This document shows, one piece after another, positions 1 through 11,040 of a stretch of 32,641 bases of DNA. The first letter of the stretch is position 1; the number at the start of each line of letters is the position of its first letter. The stretch lies in the NCBI RefSeq assembly GCF_000485595.1, contig NW_014577263.1, positions 49,491 to 82,131 of the forward strand. The letters run 5' to 3'. This stretch comes from Priapulus caudatus (lineage: Eukaryota; Priapulida; Priapulimorpha; Priapulimorphida; Priapulidae). The translations under genes were made by a program, and so were the position numbers. Below the pieces are notes generated by a model. That model saw only the letters and a program-made list of their open reading frames with translations. It made no database searches and had not been told where the DNA came from.

Positions 1-49
1 TAACGCAACATTAGATCAAGACACACAGACGCAGAAAGCACAAAGCAAC

Positions 50-246
50 TAGACGGCCACAGCAGCATAGACAGCACCACAGAACATGACAAGACCACAA
101 CAACAACTGACAAGCACACCAGCGAATGTAGACAGCACAGAGCAACATAGACAAGCACACAGCAACATAGACAAGCACACAGCAACACAAAACAGCAGCT
201 GAGCTGACAGTGAAGACATTATACGTATATATATATATATACATGT
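50..246. repeat. Imperfect 20-bp tandem repeat ending in a TA tract
   Basis: A 20-bp unit (AGCAACATAGACAAGCACAC) is repeated almost exactly at 141-160 and 161-180, with a partial copy after that and decayed versions back to about 50. An alternating TA tract follows at about 222-246. Reading frames across it on the minus strand come only from the repeat. I see no gene in 1-360. Confidence 0.7.
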
Positions 247-364
247 ATCTACCTGGGCTGGTACAGGAGCGACCTTTGTATACAGCATCGGCATGACATT
301 AATAATGCCTCCTGTAAGAGAACAGAGCTGATGAGCTGCTGAAAGACTCTGCCAGACCAGGGAA

Positions 365-759
365 GTGAGGACGAGAGAGAGAGAGAGAGAGAGGAGAGAG
401 CAGGTGGAGTGTTGTGATGTTTGTGTGTGGATGTAGTGAGAGGCAGAGGAAGGAGAGAGCGGTGAGTACGACGGGAGCGGAGACCGAGAGGAAGAGGGAG
501 ACAGATAGAGAGAAGGACAGATTAGGGAGGGGGGAGTGGAGACTAGAGAGACGAGATGAGACGAGCGGGAGAGAGACCACAGGAAGAGAGAGAGAGAAGA
601 GAGATAGATGAGACAGGGACAGATAGACGGGGGGTGAAGTGAGTAGAGAGAGAATGATAGAGAAAGAGAGAAGAGACAGAGAGAGAGCCGAATGAGAAAA
701 GCGAATAGAGTAGAGAGTAGAGAGAAGGAGAGAGAGAGAGGAGGGAGAGAGAGATGACG

Positions 760-799
<40 letters not shown>

Positions 800-802
800 T
801 GA
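365..802. repeat. Purine-rich (GA) low-complexity tract
   Basis: About 430 bases are nearly all A and G on the plus strand, with pure (GA)n runs at about 374-397 and 766-796. Long minus-strand frames rich in Ser and Leu here are a by-product of CT repeats and are not genes. Such tracts can form triplex DNA and often cause assembly trouble. Confidence 0.85.
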
Positions 803-863
803 ATAGAGTGAGTATTTGTGAGTTATTGTGTATACATGCTGCATGACGCATAGGCACATACAT

Positions 864-1100
864 GTACGCACGCACACACGCACGCACACACGCACGCACG
901 CACGCACGCTTGCCCCCTGTAAGACGAGGTAAGCATGTCTTACCTAGCGCTACTGTTCCCATGCATCGCGCGCACGCAGGCACGCACGCACGCCACGCAC
1001 GCGCCGCTCGGCACGCTCGCCACGCACGGAACGCTCGCCCCTGTAAGATGAAGGTACGCACTGTTTACTAGCGCCGTACCTGTTCCGATGGATCGGCGCT
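864..1100. repeat. ACGC microsatellite and a duplicated ~60-bp motif
   Basis: ACGC/CACG repeats lie at about 866-908 and 970-1030. Between and after them, a roughly 60-bp segment occurs twice (about 911-970 and 1039-1096). Each copy starts CCCTGTAAGA and ends near a GATCG or GCATCG. The first copy contains a 7-bp inverted repeat, GTAAGAC/GTCTTAC. No gene is supported. Confidence 0.6.
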
Positions 1101-1134
1101 CTCCTGATGTAGTGGTATGTTATCTGTCGCTCTG

Positions 1135-4100
1135 TTTGAATCTCAAGTCAACAACTGAATGTTACAACACCATACAGTCAGTACATCATAAGGCAGCAGT
1201 CAGCCTGAATAGCTGTCCCACCTACAGTGCTAAACACAGTAGGCAGCAGTCCGCACTGAATGTTTAGCAACATACAAGTAGCTTAACATTGGCAGCGTGT
1301 ACTGAATGTTTAGCAACACCAGTCGTAACACACGGCGCAGTCAGTACTGAATGTTAATAACACCTACGTAGCTCACAGTCGGCGCGTTTTAGCACTGAAT
1401 GTTACAAACTACGTATGTAAACACAGGGCGCGTCAGCACCTGATGTTACACCCAGCCTACGTAGTAACACATTTTTTTGGCAGCAGTCAGCATTGAATAT
1501 GTTACACCACCTACGTAGTCGCAGGGCAGCAGTCAGCTGGAATGTTAACCACCGTACAGGTAGGTAACAGAGGCAGCAGTCAGCAATGAATGTTACAACC
1601 ATCATTACGTAGCGTAACTGGCAGATGTCAGACTGATGTTAAACACTCGTTAGTCACATAGGCCGCAGCGTCAGCACTTGAATGTTACAGCCACCTAACA
1701 GTTGATAACTCGGCAGCAGTCAGAGGCACTGAATGTTACACACCTACACAGTGTACACATTGGCAGCAGTCAGCACTGCACTGTTAACCAAACCTACAAG
1801 TGTAGCACATGGCAGCAGTCAGCATAGATGTTCACACCTGTAGTAACACACGGGCCAGCGCCGCATGATTGTTTACACCCTACGTAGTACACTGGCAGCA
1901 GTCAGACACTGACATTTTTTACAACACCTTAAGTAGTAAACATGGCGCAGTCGCACCTGATTTCAACACTACAGTAGTAACACCTGGGACCAGCCAGTCA
2001 GCATTGATGGTTACCAACCACCGTCGAGTAGAAAACACATAGGCCCAGCGTCAGCAGCTGAATGTTAAACGACACTACAGCTAATGTCAACACAGCCAGG
2101 CAGACGTCAGCACTGAATGTTTACAACCTACAAGTGTACCACTTCATGCGCAGTCAGCACACTGATGTTAGCACACCATACAGTCAGTAACATCATGGCA
2201 GGCATGTCAGCACTGATGTTACAGCCACCTCAGTAGTAACACATGGCGCAGTTAGCACTGATTTACTACCACGTACAGTAGTAACACAGGCGCAATGTCA
2301 GCACTGACTGTTCCAACCACACTACGTTAGTTAAAATGGCATGCGTCAGCACCTGATGTTACAACACCTTACAGTAGTACAGACGCGGCAAGCCAGTCAG
2401 CATGACTGTTCGACCCACCCCCTACATGTAGTAACGACATGGCAGCAGTCAGCACTGATGTTACCAAACCAGACTTACAGTACGTACACAATGGCAGCAG
2501 GTCAGCGCTGAATGTGTACACCCCTAACAGTGTACCTGGCAGCAAGTCAGCACCCTGAATGTTACAAGCAGCCTAACAGTAGTAACACAGAGGAGCAGTC
2601 AGCATGATGTTTACACCACCTACGTAGTACATGGCGCAGTCAACACTGAATGTTCATCCACCTACCAGTTATTCTGATTTTATAGTCACCACCAACTGCG
2701 AGCAGTCTGCACTGATATGTTAAACCACCTACAGTAGTAAAACACAGGGCAGCAGTCAGCTACTGAATGTTAAAACAGTCTACAGTTAGTACCATGGCAA
2801 GCAGTCGAGCACTGAATGTTACACCACCTACGTAGTACACAGCCGCGCGTTCCGCACTGAATGTTACCAACGCTACAGTGTAACACAGGGCCAGCCAGTC
2901 AACATCTGAAGTGTTCAACCACCATACGTTATCACACAGTGGCAGCAGGTCGGGCACTGATGTTACAACACGTTTTTTGTACAGGGCAGCAGTCCGCACT
3001 GATGTCATACAAGGTGTAACACATGGCAGGCAGTCAGCCTGTGTTCAACCACTACCAGTGTAACAATACGGCGCGTCGCACTGATGTTACAAACACCGTA
3101 CAGTAGTAACATGGCAGCAGTCGGCACTGCAATTCTTCAACCCCTACCCAGTAGTAAACACAGGGCAGCATGTCACTGAATGGTTACAACACATTTCCGT
3201 GTAAAGCACTGGTCAAGCACGCAGCACCTTGAGACTGTTTCCACCCCCCCCCCTACCCCGCCCACGCTGAGTACCACGCCCAGAGCAGTCGCATCTTGAT
3301 GTCTACATCACCTACAAGTGCAGTAACCATCGGCAGCGTTTCCCTGAATGTTCAGCCACCTACAGTGTTAAAGCACAGGGAGCGTCAGCATGCTGTTACC
3401 CCACGTACAGTAGTACACAGGGCAGCAGTCGCGCTGAATAGTTACAGCACCATACGGTAGTAAACATAGGAGTCAAGTCAGCACCTGACATGTTTCCACA
3501 ACTACTGTGTAGCCATCGGAGCAGTCAGCTCTGAATGTATACCACTTACAGTAGATCAGCATGGAGAGGGTCAGCACTGAATGGTTCACGCCAACCTACA
3601 TCAGTAACCATAAGGCAGATCAGCCTGAACATGTTTTACAACACTACGAGTAGTAACAGCATAGGCCAGCAGATACTGCACTCGTGTTACAACCCCTACA
3701 GTAGTAACACTCGGCAGCAAGTCAAACATGATATGTTACAACACCTATACAGTAGTAAACATGGAGCTAGTCAGCAGGCTGAATGTTACACCCCTACAGT
3801 GTACACATGGCAGCAGTCAGCACTGAATGCTTACAACCACCGATAACAACGTAGTTAAACACATCGGCCAGCGTACGAGCTGATGTTACAACCATACGGT
3901 AGTAACAGTGCAGCATGTCGCCTGAATTGTTACCAAACTCAGTAGTCCAACACAGGGCAGCGTCAGCACTGAATGTTTTAAACCACCTACAGTAGTAACC
4001 ATGGGCGCAGTACAGCACTGAATGTTACAACCCACTACAGATTAGAAGTAACAACAATGGCGCTCAAGAGCAGCTGATGGTTACAACCCTCCTACAGTTA

Positions 4101-7100
4101 GTAACAATGCAGCGTCAGCATGATCTCATAACCCACTTACAGTCAGTAACACTCGGAACGCGCTCGAACACCTGAAATGATTACGAACCACCTACGTAGT
4201 ACAATGGCGACAGTTACATTGATGTTTACAACACCTACTAAGTGTAACACAGGCGCAGCAGTCAGCCAATTGAATTGTTCCCCCTACTAGTGTAACAGGC
4301 AGCACTCAGGCAGCATGCCATGTATACGCCAACCTATCAGTAAGTAACAAAATAGGCGCGCGAGTCAGCACCTGCAATGTTACACCCACGTAGCAGTTGA
4401 CTAAACACATGGCAGCAGTGCAACTGAATGTTACAAACAGCCTATACAGTAAACATGCAGCCAGTCAGCAAATGAATGTTACAAACCCACTCCAGTAGTA
4501 AACATTCGCCAGCAGTCAACCTTGATGTTCACCCCTACCAGTTAGTTACGAGCACACGCAGCAGCAGTCAGCATGAATGCTATAACAAAACACTACCAGT
4601 AGCATATACAATGGCAGCAGTCAGCCTGAATGTGTTACACACCCTACGCTAGTTCAACCATGGCAGCATGTCAAACATGTTAACACCCACTACAGTAGTA
4701 ACACAAGGCCGCAGTCGGGCCACTGGAATGTATACACGCCACTCACAGTAGTAAACATGGCAGCAGTCAGCACCTGACATGTTACACCACCTTACAGTCA
4801 GTAACACATAGGCAGAGTCAACCTGATTGTTACAACCCCTACCAGTAGTTAACCATCGAGCAGCAGTCTAGCACTGAATGTTAGCACACCTACAGTGTTA
4901 AATCACTCGGCAGCAGTCAGCATTGAATGTTACACAAACCTACAAAGTAGCTAAAACATGGCAAGCAGTCAGCTACTGCCTGTTCACAGCTACGTGGTTA
5001 ACACCATGCAGCAGTCAGGCACTGATGTTACAACCCCTACAGCTAGTAAAACGCGGGCAGCAGGTCAACACTGCGAATGTTACAAACACCCTAGAGTAGG
5101 TAACACTGGCGCAGTCGAGCAAAATGATGTTACAACACCTACGTAAGCTAAACACATGGCAGCAGTCAAGCCACTGATGTTAACAACCACCGTCCAGTAG
5201 TCACAGCGAGCAGCATGTCAAGCACGTGAATGTTACACACTTTCAGTGTAAAACTTCCGCAAGACAGTCAACATCTGAATGTTAACAACTCACCTACGTC
5301 GTAACACATGGCAGGAGCAGTCAGACTTGAATGTTACAACCACCATCAGTTCAGTAATCATGGCCAGCAGATCCAGCCTGAATGTTTGCAACACCTCACA
5401 AGTCAGTACCAATGGCCGCAGTCCACACTGGAATGTTACACAACCTAACCAGTAAGTAAAATGGCAGCAGTCAGCACTGAATGTTACACCCACCTACGTT
5501 AGCCGTACAAATAGGCAGCGTTCAGCCCTGAATGTTTACACCACCTCAGCTAGTACCGGCAGCGTTCAGCACTGAATGTTCAACCACCTACCCAGTAAGT
5601 AGAAAAGGGCCAGCAGTTCAGTACTGCAATGCTACTACACCCACTACAGTGTAAACCTGGCAGCAGTCAGCACTTGAAATGTTAATACACGCTCAGTAGT
5701 AACACTGGCAGCGTGCAGCCTGAATGTTACAACCACCTACGTGTAACACATGGCAGCGTCAGCACTGATTGTTTACACCACCTACAGGTAGTAAACATGG
5801 CGCGTAACATGGAATGTTCCACACCTACGTGCATAAAAATACGGCAGCAGTCAGCACTGAATGTTACAACCACCCATACGGCTGTAACAGCGGAGCAATT
5901 CAGTACTAGAACTGTACACTCACTACAGTGTAACACAGGCAGCAGCAGCTGATGTTCAACCACATACAGTAGTAACACAGAGAGCAAGTGCCACGCACTG
6001 AATTGTATACAAACCAGCCTATCAGTGTGTAACATGGCAGACAGTCAGCACTGATGTCTACAACCACCTCAGTTTAGTAACAATGGCAGCAGTCGAGCAA
6101 CGAATAGGTTACACCCTACAGGTAGTAACAAGGGGGCAGTCAGCAGCTGATGTTACAACCACCTACAGTAGATAAACATCAACAGCATCGCACTGAATGT
6201 TCAACACTACGAGTAGGGTAACCATGCGACAGTCGAGCACTGAATGTTACAACACTACGTAGTACGATGGCACGCAGTAGCATGATGTGTACTCCCAATC
6301 CGTCAGTAGCACATTGGCGCGTTCAGCACTCGAATGTTACACCACTACAGTCGTAGAACATCGGCCAGACAGTCAGCTACTGAATGTTTACACACCTACA
6401 GTCGTAAACATGGCTAAGCCGTCAGCATTGAATAGTTCACCACCCTCAGTAGTAACTCATGCGCAGTCGCACTGAATGTTAGACCCACTTACAGTGTAAC
6501 ACTAGGCAGACAGTCAGCTGAATAGATTACAACCGCTACAGTAGTAAGCACCATGGCAGCGAGTCGAGTGCACTGATGTTCATACCAACCCTAGTCCGTA
6601 ACACGGGCAGCGTCAGCCTGATGTTAGCAACCAGCCTACCGTAGTACACTGGGCGGAGTCAGTACTGAATGTTAGACCCACTTAACAGTGTAACACTGGC
6701 GCAGGTCGCACTGAATGTTACAGACCACCTTACAAGTAGTAAACATGGCAGCATTCAGCAATGATGTTGCACCTTCAAGTGGTACACATAGCAGCGTCAA
6801 GCACTGAAACTGTTAACCCAAGATGTAGTAAGATTGGCAGCAGTCAAGCACTGATGTTACCAACCTCTGCAGTGTAACGCCGGTGTGCTACTCCCAGTCA
6901 AGCAACCTGATGTTAAAAACCAATAGCAGTAGGTAACAGCAGCAGGCAGCAGTCCGCACACCTTAGAATGCTTCAACACCTACCGTGATACACACTACAG
7001 CGCAGCGTCGCACTGAAATGTTCACCCACCTACAAAGTAAGTACACATGCCAGCAAGTCAGCATGAAAAACAATGTTCACCACCTCGTAGTAAAAATTAA

Positions 7101-7250
7101 AGGACGCGAGTCCAACACTGGATGTTAAAAACCTCGAAGTATAAGCGGCAGCAGAAGTCACCTGAATGTTAAACACAATAATCAGTAGTAAAATGGCAGC
7201 AGTCAGCATGAAATTGTTAGCAAACTTCATAGTAAAATGGCAGCAGTCAT
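1135..7250. repeat. Satellite array, ~48-bp unit, roughly 125 copies
   Basis: About 6.1 kb is a head-to-tail array. The unit has the core GGCAGCAGTCAGCACTGAAT, then GTTACAACCA, then CCTACAGTAGTAACACAT, about 48 bp in total. Nearly every unit carries one or more single-base insertions or deletions spread at random, which looks like uncorrected long-read error rather than natural divergence. Exact copy number and unit variants are therefore unreliable. Frames on both strands within the array are not genes. The array stops just before the duplicated gene region, and the last units (about 7050-7250) are the most diverged. Confidence 0.93.
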
Positions 7251-7251
7251 T

Positions 7252-7299
7252 GCTGGCTCGTTCAGAAAGGGTTAGTCAGAAAGATCTGAACGAGCCAGC
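7252..7299. repeat. Perfect 15-bp inverted repeat at the satellite edge
   Basis: GCTGGCTCGTTCAGA at 7252-7266 is matched exactly in inverse at 7285-7299, with an 18-base loop. It lies directly at the boundary where the satellite array ends. It could be a hairpin or the remnant of a terminal inverted repeat of a transposon. Confidence 0.75.
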
Positions 7300-7344
7300 T
7301 AGGTCAAACAGAAGTCAGGGAGGCAGAGACCCTACCGGCATAAC

Positions 7345-7415
7345 TTAATCTCCGCTATTTCTCAGAAATTCTGCGGCGACGCGGGACTGCATATACGACC
7401 AATCAGTCAGACGTA
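7345..7415. repeat. Array-unit block U, copy 1
   Basis: A segment containing TCCGCTATTTCTCAG, then a GCGGCGACGCG, then GCATATACGACC recurs upstream of each of the four gene copies (about 7350, 14708, 21123 and 26313). It marks the left part of the segmental duplication unit. No coding potential is evident. Confidence 0.75.
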
Positions 7416-7440
7416 AGGCAGTGACAAGCTAGCAAGGTGA

Positions 7441-7514
7441 CCCTGCGATACACACACGCACGCACGCACGTACGCACGCACGCACGCACACACGCACGCA
7501 CGCACGTACGTAGT
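7441..7514. repeat. ACGC/ACGT microsatellite
   Basis: About 70 bases of CACACACGCACGCACGTACG repeats sit directly upstream of the conserved leader. Similar tracts precede the leader in all gene copies. Confidence 0.85.
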
Positions 7515-7590
7515 CGGTTACATCCTGCTGCCTCTATACGTGGACAACGAGACGGGACTATCTGATAGACTGACTTGCATCTGATCTGGT
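7508..7590 (+). other. Extra copy of the gene leader without a start codon
   Basis: The block GTAGTCGGTTACATC followed by CTGCCTCTATACGTGGACAA and GACTGACTTGCATCTG is the conserved 5' leader found just before the ATG of every gene copy. Here it is followed by unrelated sequence and no signal-peptide exon. A second full leader lies about 200 bases downstream at 7721-7820. This looks like a local duplication that left an orphan leader or alternative upstream promoter region. Confidence 0.6.
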
Positions 7591-7714
7591 GATTGCATCT
7601 GTTAGAACAGGTTTGGAGATTGGGGCACACATCCACACATTATTACATATCAGGAGTTAATGAAGACAAATCAGGTTGATGAAAAATGCACGCACGTACG
7701 CACATACGTAGGCC

Positions 7715-7722
7715 TATATAAG
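7715..7722 (+). promoter_or_regulatory. TATA-box candidate of gene copy 1
   Basis: TATATAAG lies about 105 bases before the start codon and just before the leader block that is conserved in all four copies. A TATA box here would place transcription start near 7740-7750, at the start of that conserved leader. Copy 4 has no matching TATATAAG at this spot, so copy 1 may be expressed differently. Confidence 0.45.
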
Positions 7723-7820
7723 TAGTCGGTTATATCTAGCTGCCTCTATACGTGGACAACGAGACGGGACTATCTGATAGACTGACTTGCATCTGGTGAG
7801 ATATCATCTACATTCCAACG

Positions 7821-10800
7821 ATGAAGCAGCCAACTCTCCTTCTCATCACTCTATGTGCTATACTTGTGGCAGTAGCGGGTGAGTTATATACATATACAAT
7901 AGACTGTACATCTAGCTAGTTCGAATAACCTACTTGACCTGACTTTTAATTAACACGTTATATAAGCAAATCAAACCAAGGAATTAATATGTGATCTGTT
8001 GCGTATTTCTCTGTACTTGTAGCGAAGTATTGTCCATGTTTTCTTAATTTGAAACCAGGTTGTTTGTGTTTTAGGTATGCCTACAGCTGGAGACATACCC
8101 CGAGACATGCCCGCATTTGCATGTAAGTTATGCAGCGTCAATTCTCACTTATACTAACTTAATACTTAAACTCACAATACTAACGTCCACCCAGCCAGTA
8201 TAGATACTAACGTTTTTTTTGAAAGCTAATTTATGAATTTCATGAGATGTGCTTTTCTATAATTGCTTGATGAGGAGTCGTAATGTTACACGAATAAATT
8301 AAGTGAAGGAACGAGAATGGAGGGAAGAGAAAGGGACGGGATGGTAATGGGAGGGGAGAGGAAGGGAAAGGAGGGGTGAGAGTAATTATATGAGTATGGT
8401 ATGTGTACGTGTACATACATATGTGTATACGTGCATGCGTGAATGTTAATGTGCGCTCGCGTGCGCGCGTGCGTGCGTGCGTGCGTGCATGCGTGCGTGC
8501 GTGCATGTCAATATATAAAGCGAGGATAATAGAAGTAAAGGGTTTACGCTGCTGTTTTGAATGTTGCAGGCTCTTGCGCTAGGTGGCCATGTGAACCCGG
8601 CATTCACTCATGTAACACAACTACTCCGGTGTGCAGGTATGTACACCTACAATTCTATCTGCCTCCATGTAATCAGTGGCTTATAAACACATATATAAAC
8701 AACGATTTGTATGTCTTGATCTAATGCCGTTCATTCACTTATAGTAAATATACAAATATAGATTCACAGTTATAGAATGAATGTGTAAGCATTACTATTT
8801 AGTATACATGGTGATATATAACATATACCATGCTCACACTTAATTATACTGATAGCAAGCAGCGTAGAAGAGAGACAAGAGGAGATATTCATAACCAATA
8901 AATAATAGCATATTTAGCAACGTGATAATAAAACAGGTAAAATTAAATCGAGATGAAAAACGCAGGCAGTCAGAATCTAGATTAATCCAAGATTCTACTT
9001 TTCTGTATATTGACACATTCTCCTACTCTATATGTGCTGCCATCTGCAGTTTAATTAAGAAGTAAAGACATTTTAGAGTCGCGTTACGGTGAATGCAAGT
9101 ATGCACGATAACTGCATGTCACTAACACTAGGAATGCTCACTGTATTGTATTGTATTTATACATAAATTTACCTAACTCTAGATTATAGATGTCGATTAG
9201 TTTGAGTAAATGCAATTCGTGGAAATAATGGGTTGCAGGGTCTCTCTAGTGAGCAAATTTTACAAGTTTGATAATTTTATTTTGAGCTGTTTGTAGAGGT
9301 TTTAGTGTAGTTTTGTTGGCTGTACCCCATGTTAATACTGCGTATGTTAGATACGGATAAACCAGTGAATAATATATAGTAGTAAGCAGATCTTGTGGAA
9401 TATAGTGTCTAAGTTTAGATATAATACCTGTTGATCTTGCAATTTTTGCCGAAATATAGGTAATATGATTCTTCCATGTAAGACGATTATTAATGAAGAT
9501 TCCTAGATATTTATAGCGGATGTAGAAGGAAGATGGTGGTTTCCCATTTTCACGCTAAAGTTGTTGTTCTGTTTCTTTGAGTTAGAAATAATCATAAACT
9601 TAGTTTTCTGATAGTTGACTGATAGGATATTTGCTGATATCCACGTGTCAATTTTTTAAATTTCGGTATTAACTACCCCTAAGTGTTGAAGATCACCGAT
9701 GTTTTTATTTGTCATAAATAGGTTAGTATCATCAGCAAAAAGTCTGGTGTTAAAATTGGTAGCATTGGGGAGATCGTTAACATAAATAAGAAAGAATAGT
9801 GGACCTAGGGTAGGTAAGATCCTTGAGGGACACCACAGGTCGTCTCAGCCAAGTTTGATTTGTATGAATTTATAGATGTATAGTGATAACGATTAGTTAT
9901 GTATGATCGAAAAAAATCTAAAGCCAAACCTCTGATACCATAATGTTCCAGTTTTGTGAGTAATATATTGTGGTTAACTGTATCGAAAGCTTTGGAAAGG
10001 TCCAGAAAAATGCAGCAAGTATCATATGCAGTCGAGAGTCTACTGCATTAACCAAGTTATCAAAGATTTCAGCTGTAGCTAGCGCAGTAGAGTAGTTTTT
10101 CCGAAACCCAAATTGATACGTACTAAGAACATTATTCTGATTTAAAAATTTCGTGAGGCGAAAATATAAGTTAGTTTTTCAAAATTGTTTGATAATGGTG
10201 ATAAGAGAGAGATAGGCCGATAGTTAGCTGGTTCATTCTGTGAACCGGTTTTATGTAAAGGAATTATTTTGGCTATTTCGAGTTGGTCCGGAAATTTCAC
10301 ACTGTTAATAGAGGAATTGAACAAAGTTGTCAAGACAGGGGAAATAATAATTATGAGAGGCCGATTTATAAAATTTAGCTGGTACTTCATCGGGCCCAGT
10401 TGCCTTATTGACATTCATAGTTTTGAAGATAGAGTTGACTTCTTTATTTACAATAGGAGTCAAACAGATGGACCAGAGTATGAACATCTCTGCTGCAAGT
10501 ACCTGTGTGAACCTAAACCTCCATGCCACAAAAACCCCTGTTCTTCTACGCCGTGTGGACGAGGCACCGTATGCAAGTAAGTACACTAGGCAACCATTAG
10601 CACACATACTAACATAAACACATCTACAAATAATATGTACATGACGCTACGTGACGTCAGGTCACGCAAAGGTCACGTAAGGGTCACGCAAGCGTTTCTA
10701 AACCATGACAGCCGATAATTCAATAGCGAATAGATTCCGATTTGCTCAGTGTTGTGGCGATGTGTTGTCTCTTTGATTGTCAGTAAACAGTATTTTGTAC

Positions 10801-11040
10801 ATTCCCAATTTATACTATATCACAGCATTATACATATTACTGTAGATAAGCGCAATTAGTTGACGTGTAATTAGCAGTTTTTAATTGGATATGCGAGTAA
10901 TTTAAATCTGGTTGTCAACTTATTACATGTGTACGACATTTATTTTCAGGACGGATGAAAATTGCCGGGGAGTATGTGTGGACAGACCTCTAAAGGGTTG
11001 GAATGCATCACCGCTCAATGCATCACTGGCAAGAGGTTGA
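7821..11040 (+). CDS. Secreted cysteine-rich peptide, copy 1 (intact, five exons)
   Basis: Exons: 7821-7878, 8075-8122, 8570-8636, 10457-10576, 10950-11040, all with GT-AG introns. They total 384 nt, or 127 residues plus stop. Exon 1 encodes a classic signal peptide ([11 protein letters not shown], then a hydrophobic run ending in AVAG). Exon 2 is a short linker with no cysteine. Exon 3 has five Cys spaced C-x1-C-x4-C-x6-C-x6-C. Exon 4 has seven (CC-x3-C-x5-C-x4-C-x4-C-x5-C) and exon 5 two (C-x3-C), giving 14 in all, enough for seven disulfides. The PCxxxPCGxGTxC stretch is loosely EGF- or knottin-like, but I do not recognise the family. The exon 4 acceptor lies in an antisense LINE and adds residues [11 protein letters not shown]. 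The ancestral TAG stop after PLKG is TGG here, and reading continues 13 codons to a TGA inside a transposon repeat, adding two NAS glycosylation sites. Function is unknown; likely exported. Confidence 0.72.
8299..8385. repeat. Purine-rich tract in intron 2 of copy 1
   Basis: About 85 bases of G and A runs (GGAGGGAAGAGAAAGGGA and similar) lie upstream of exon 3. The same position in copies 2 and 3 carries longer versions (about 280 and 140 bases), so this is a shared, length-variable element of intron 2. It is not present in copy 4. Confidence 0.75.
8448..8510. repeat. GTGC microsatellite in intron 2 of copy 1
   Basis: GCGTGCGTGCGTGCAT repeats lie about 60 bases before the exon 3 acceptor. 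Confidence 0.8.
9143..10488 (-). mobile_element. 5'-truncated non-LTR retrotransposon (LINE) with broken reverse transcriptase
   Basis: The minus strand encodes a reverse transcriptase in pieces. In order they are: a pre-RT stretch with [10 protein letters not shown] (about 10390-10430); [19 protein letters not shown] (about 10210-10270); [13 protein letters not shown] (about 10080-10120); [12 protein letters not shown] (about 9970-10005); GVPQGS (about 9820-9840); the catalytic FADD at 9728-9739; and a thumb-like part with [15 protein letters not shown] (about 9465-9510). Frameshifts near 10150, 10030 and 9815 and missing upstream sequence show it is dead. The 3' end is a short (ACAAT)n tail at 9143-9156. 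It resembles the CR1/L2/Jockey group; I cannot place it further. It inserted just before the exon 4 acceptor of gene copy 1, as comparison with copy 4 (30080-30110) shows. Confidence 0.9.
10652..10686 (+). promoter_or_regulatory. CRE-like site overlapping three AGGTCA-type half-sites (DR5 spacing)
   Basis: Intron 4 of copy 1 has TGACGTCA (10652-10659), a perfect cAMP-response palindrome. It overlaps AGGTCA (10659-10664), then AGGTCA (1070-75 of this hundred-block, i.e. 10670-10675) and GGGTCA (10681-10686), each separated by exactly 5 bases. This is the direct-repeat-5 layout used by retinoid-type nuclear receptors. Copy 4 keeps a DR5 pair at the same place. It may equally be an 11-bp minisatellite; function is untested. 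Confidence 0.4.

Noticed and set aside
1135-7250. CRISPR-like array of ~48-bp periodic repeats
   Set aside because: The whole unit is repeated with no unique spacers, and the context is eukaryotic; it is a satellite.
7350-7415. Heat-shock element in TTCTCAGAAATTCTG
   Set aside because: The spacing between TTC and GAA blocks does not fit the required two-base gaps.
10491-10576. Calling exon 4 of copy 1 an EGF domain
   Set aside because: PCxxxPCGxGTxC resembles the start of an EGF repeat, but the remaining Cys spacing across exons 4-5 does not complete the six-Cys EGF pattern.
10305-10607. Minus-strand 100-codon frame across exon 4 of copy 1
   Set aside because: Its middle is LINE reverse-transcriptase sequence and its start is the antisense of the host exon; it is not a gene of its own.
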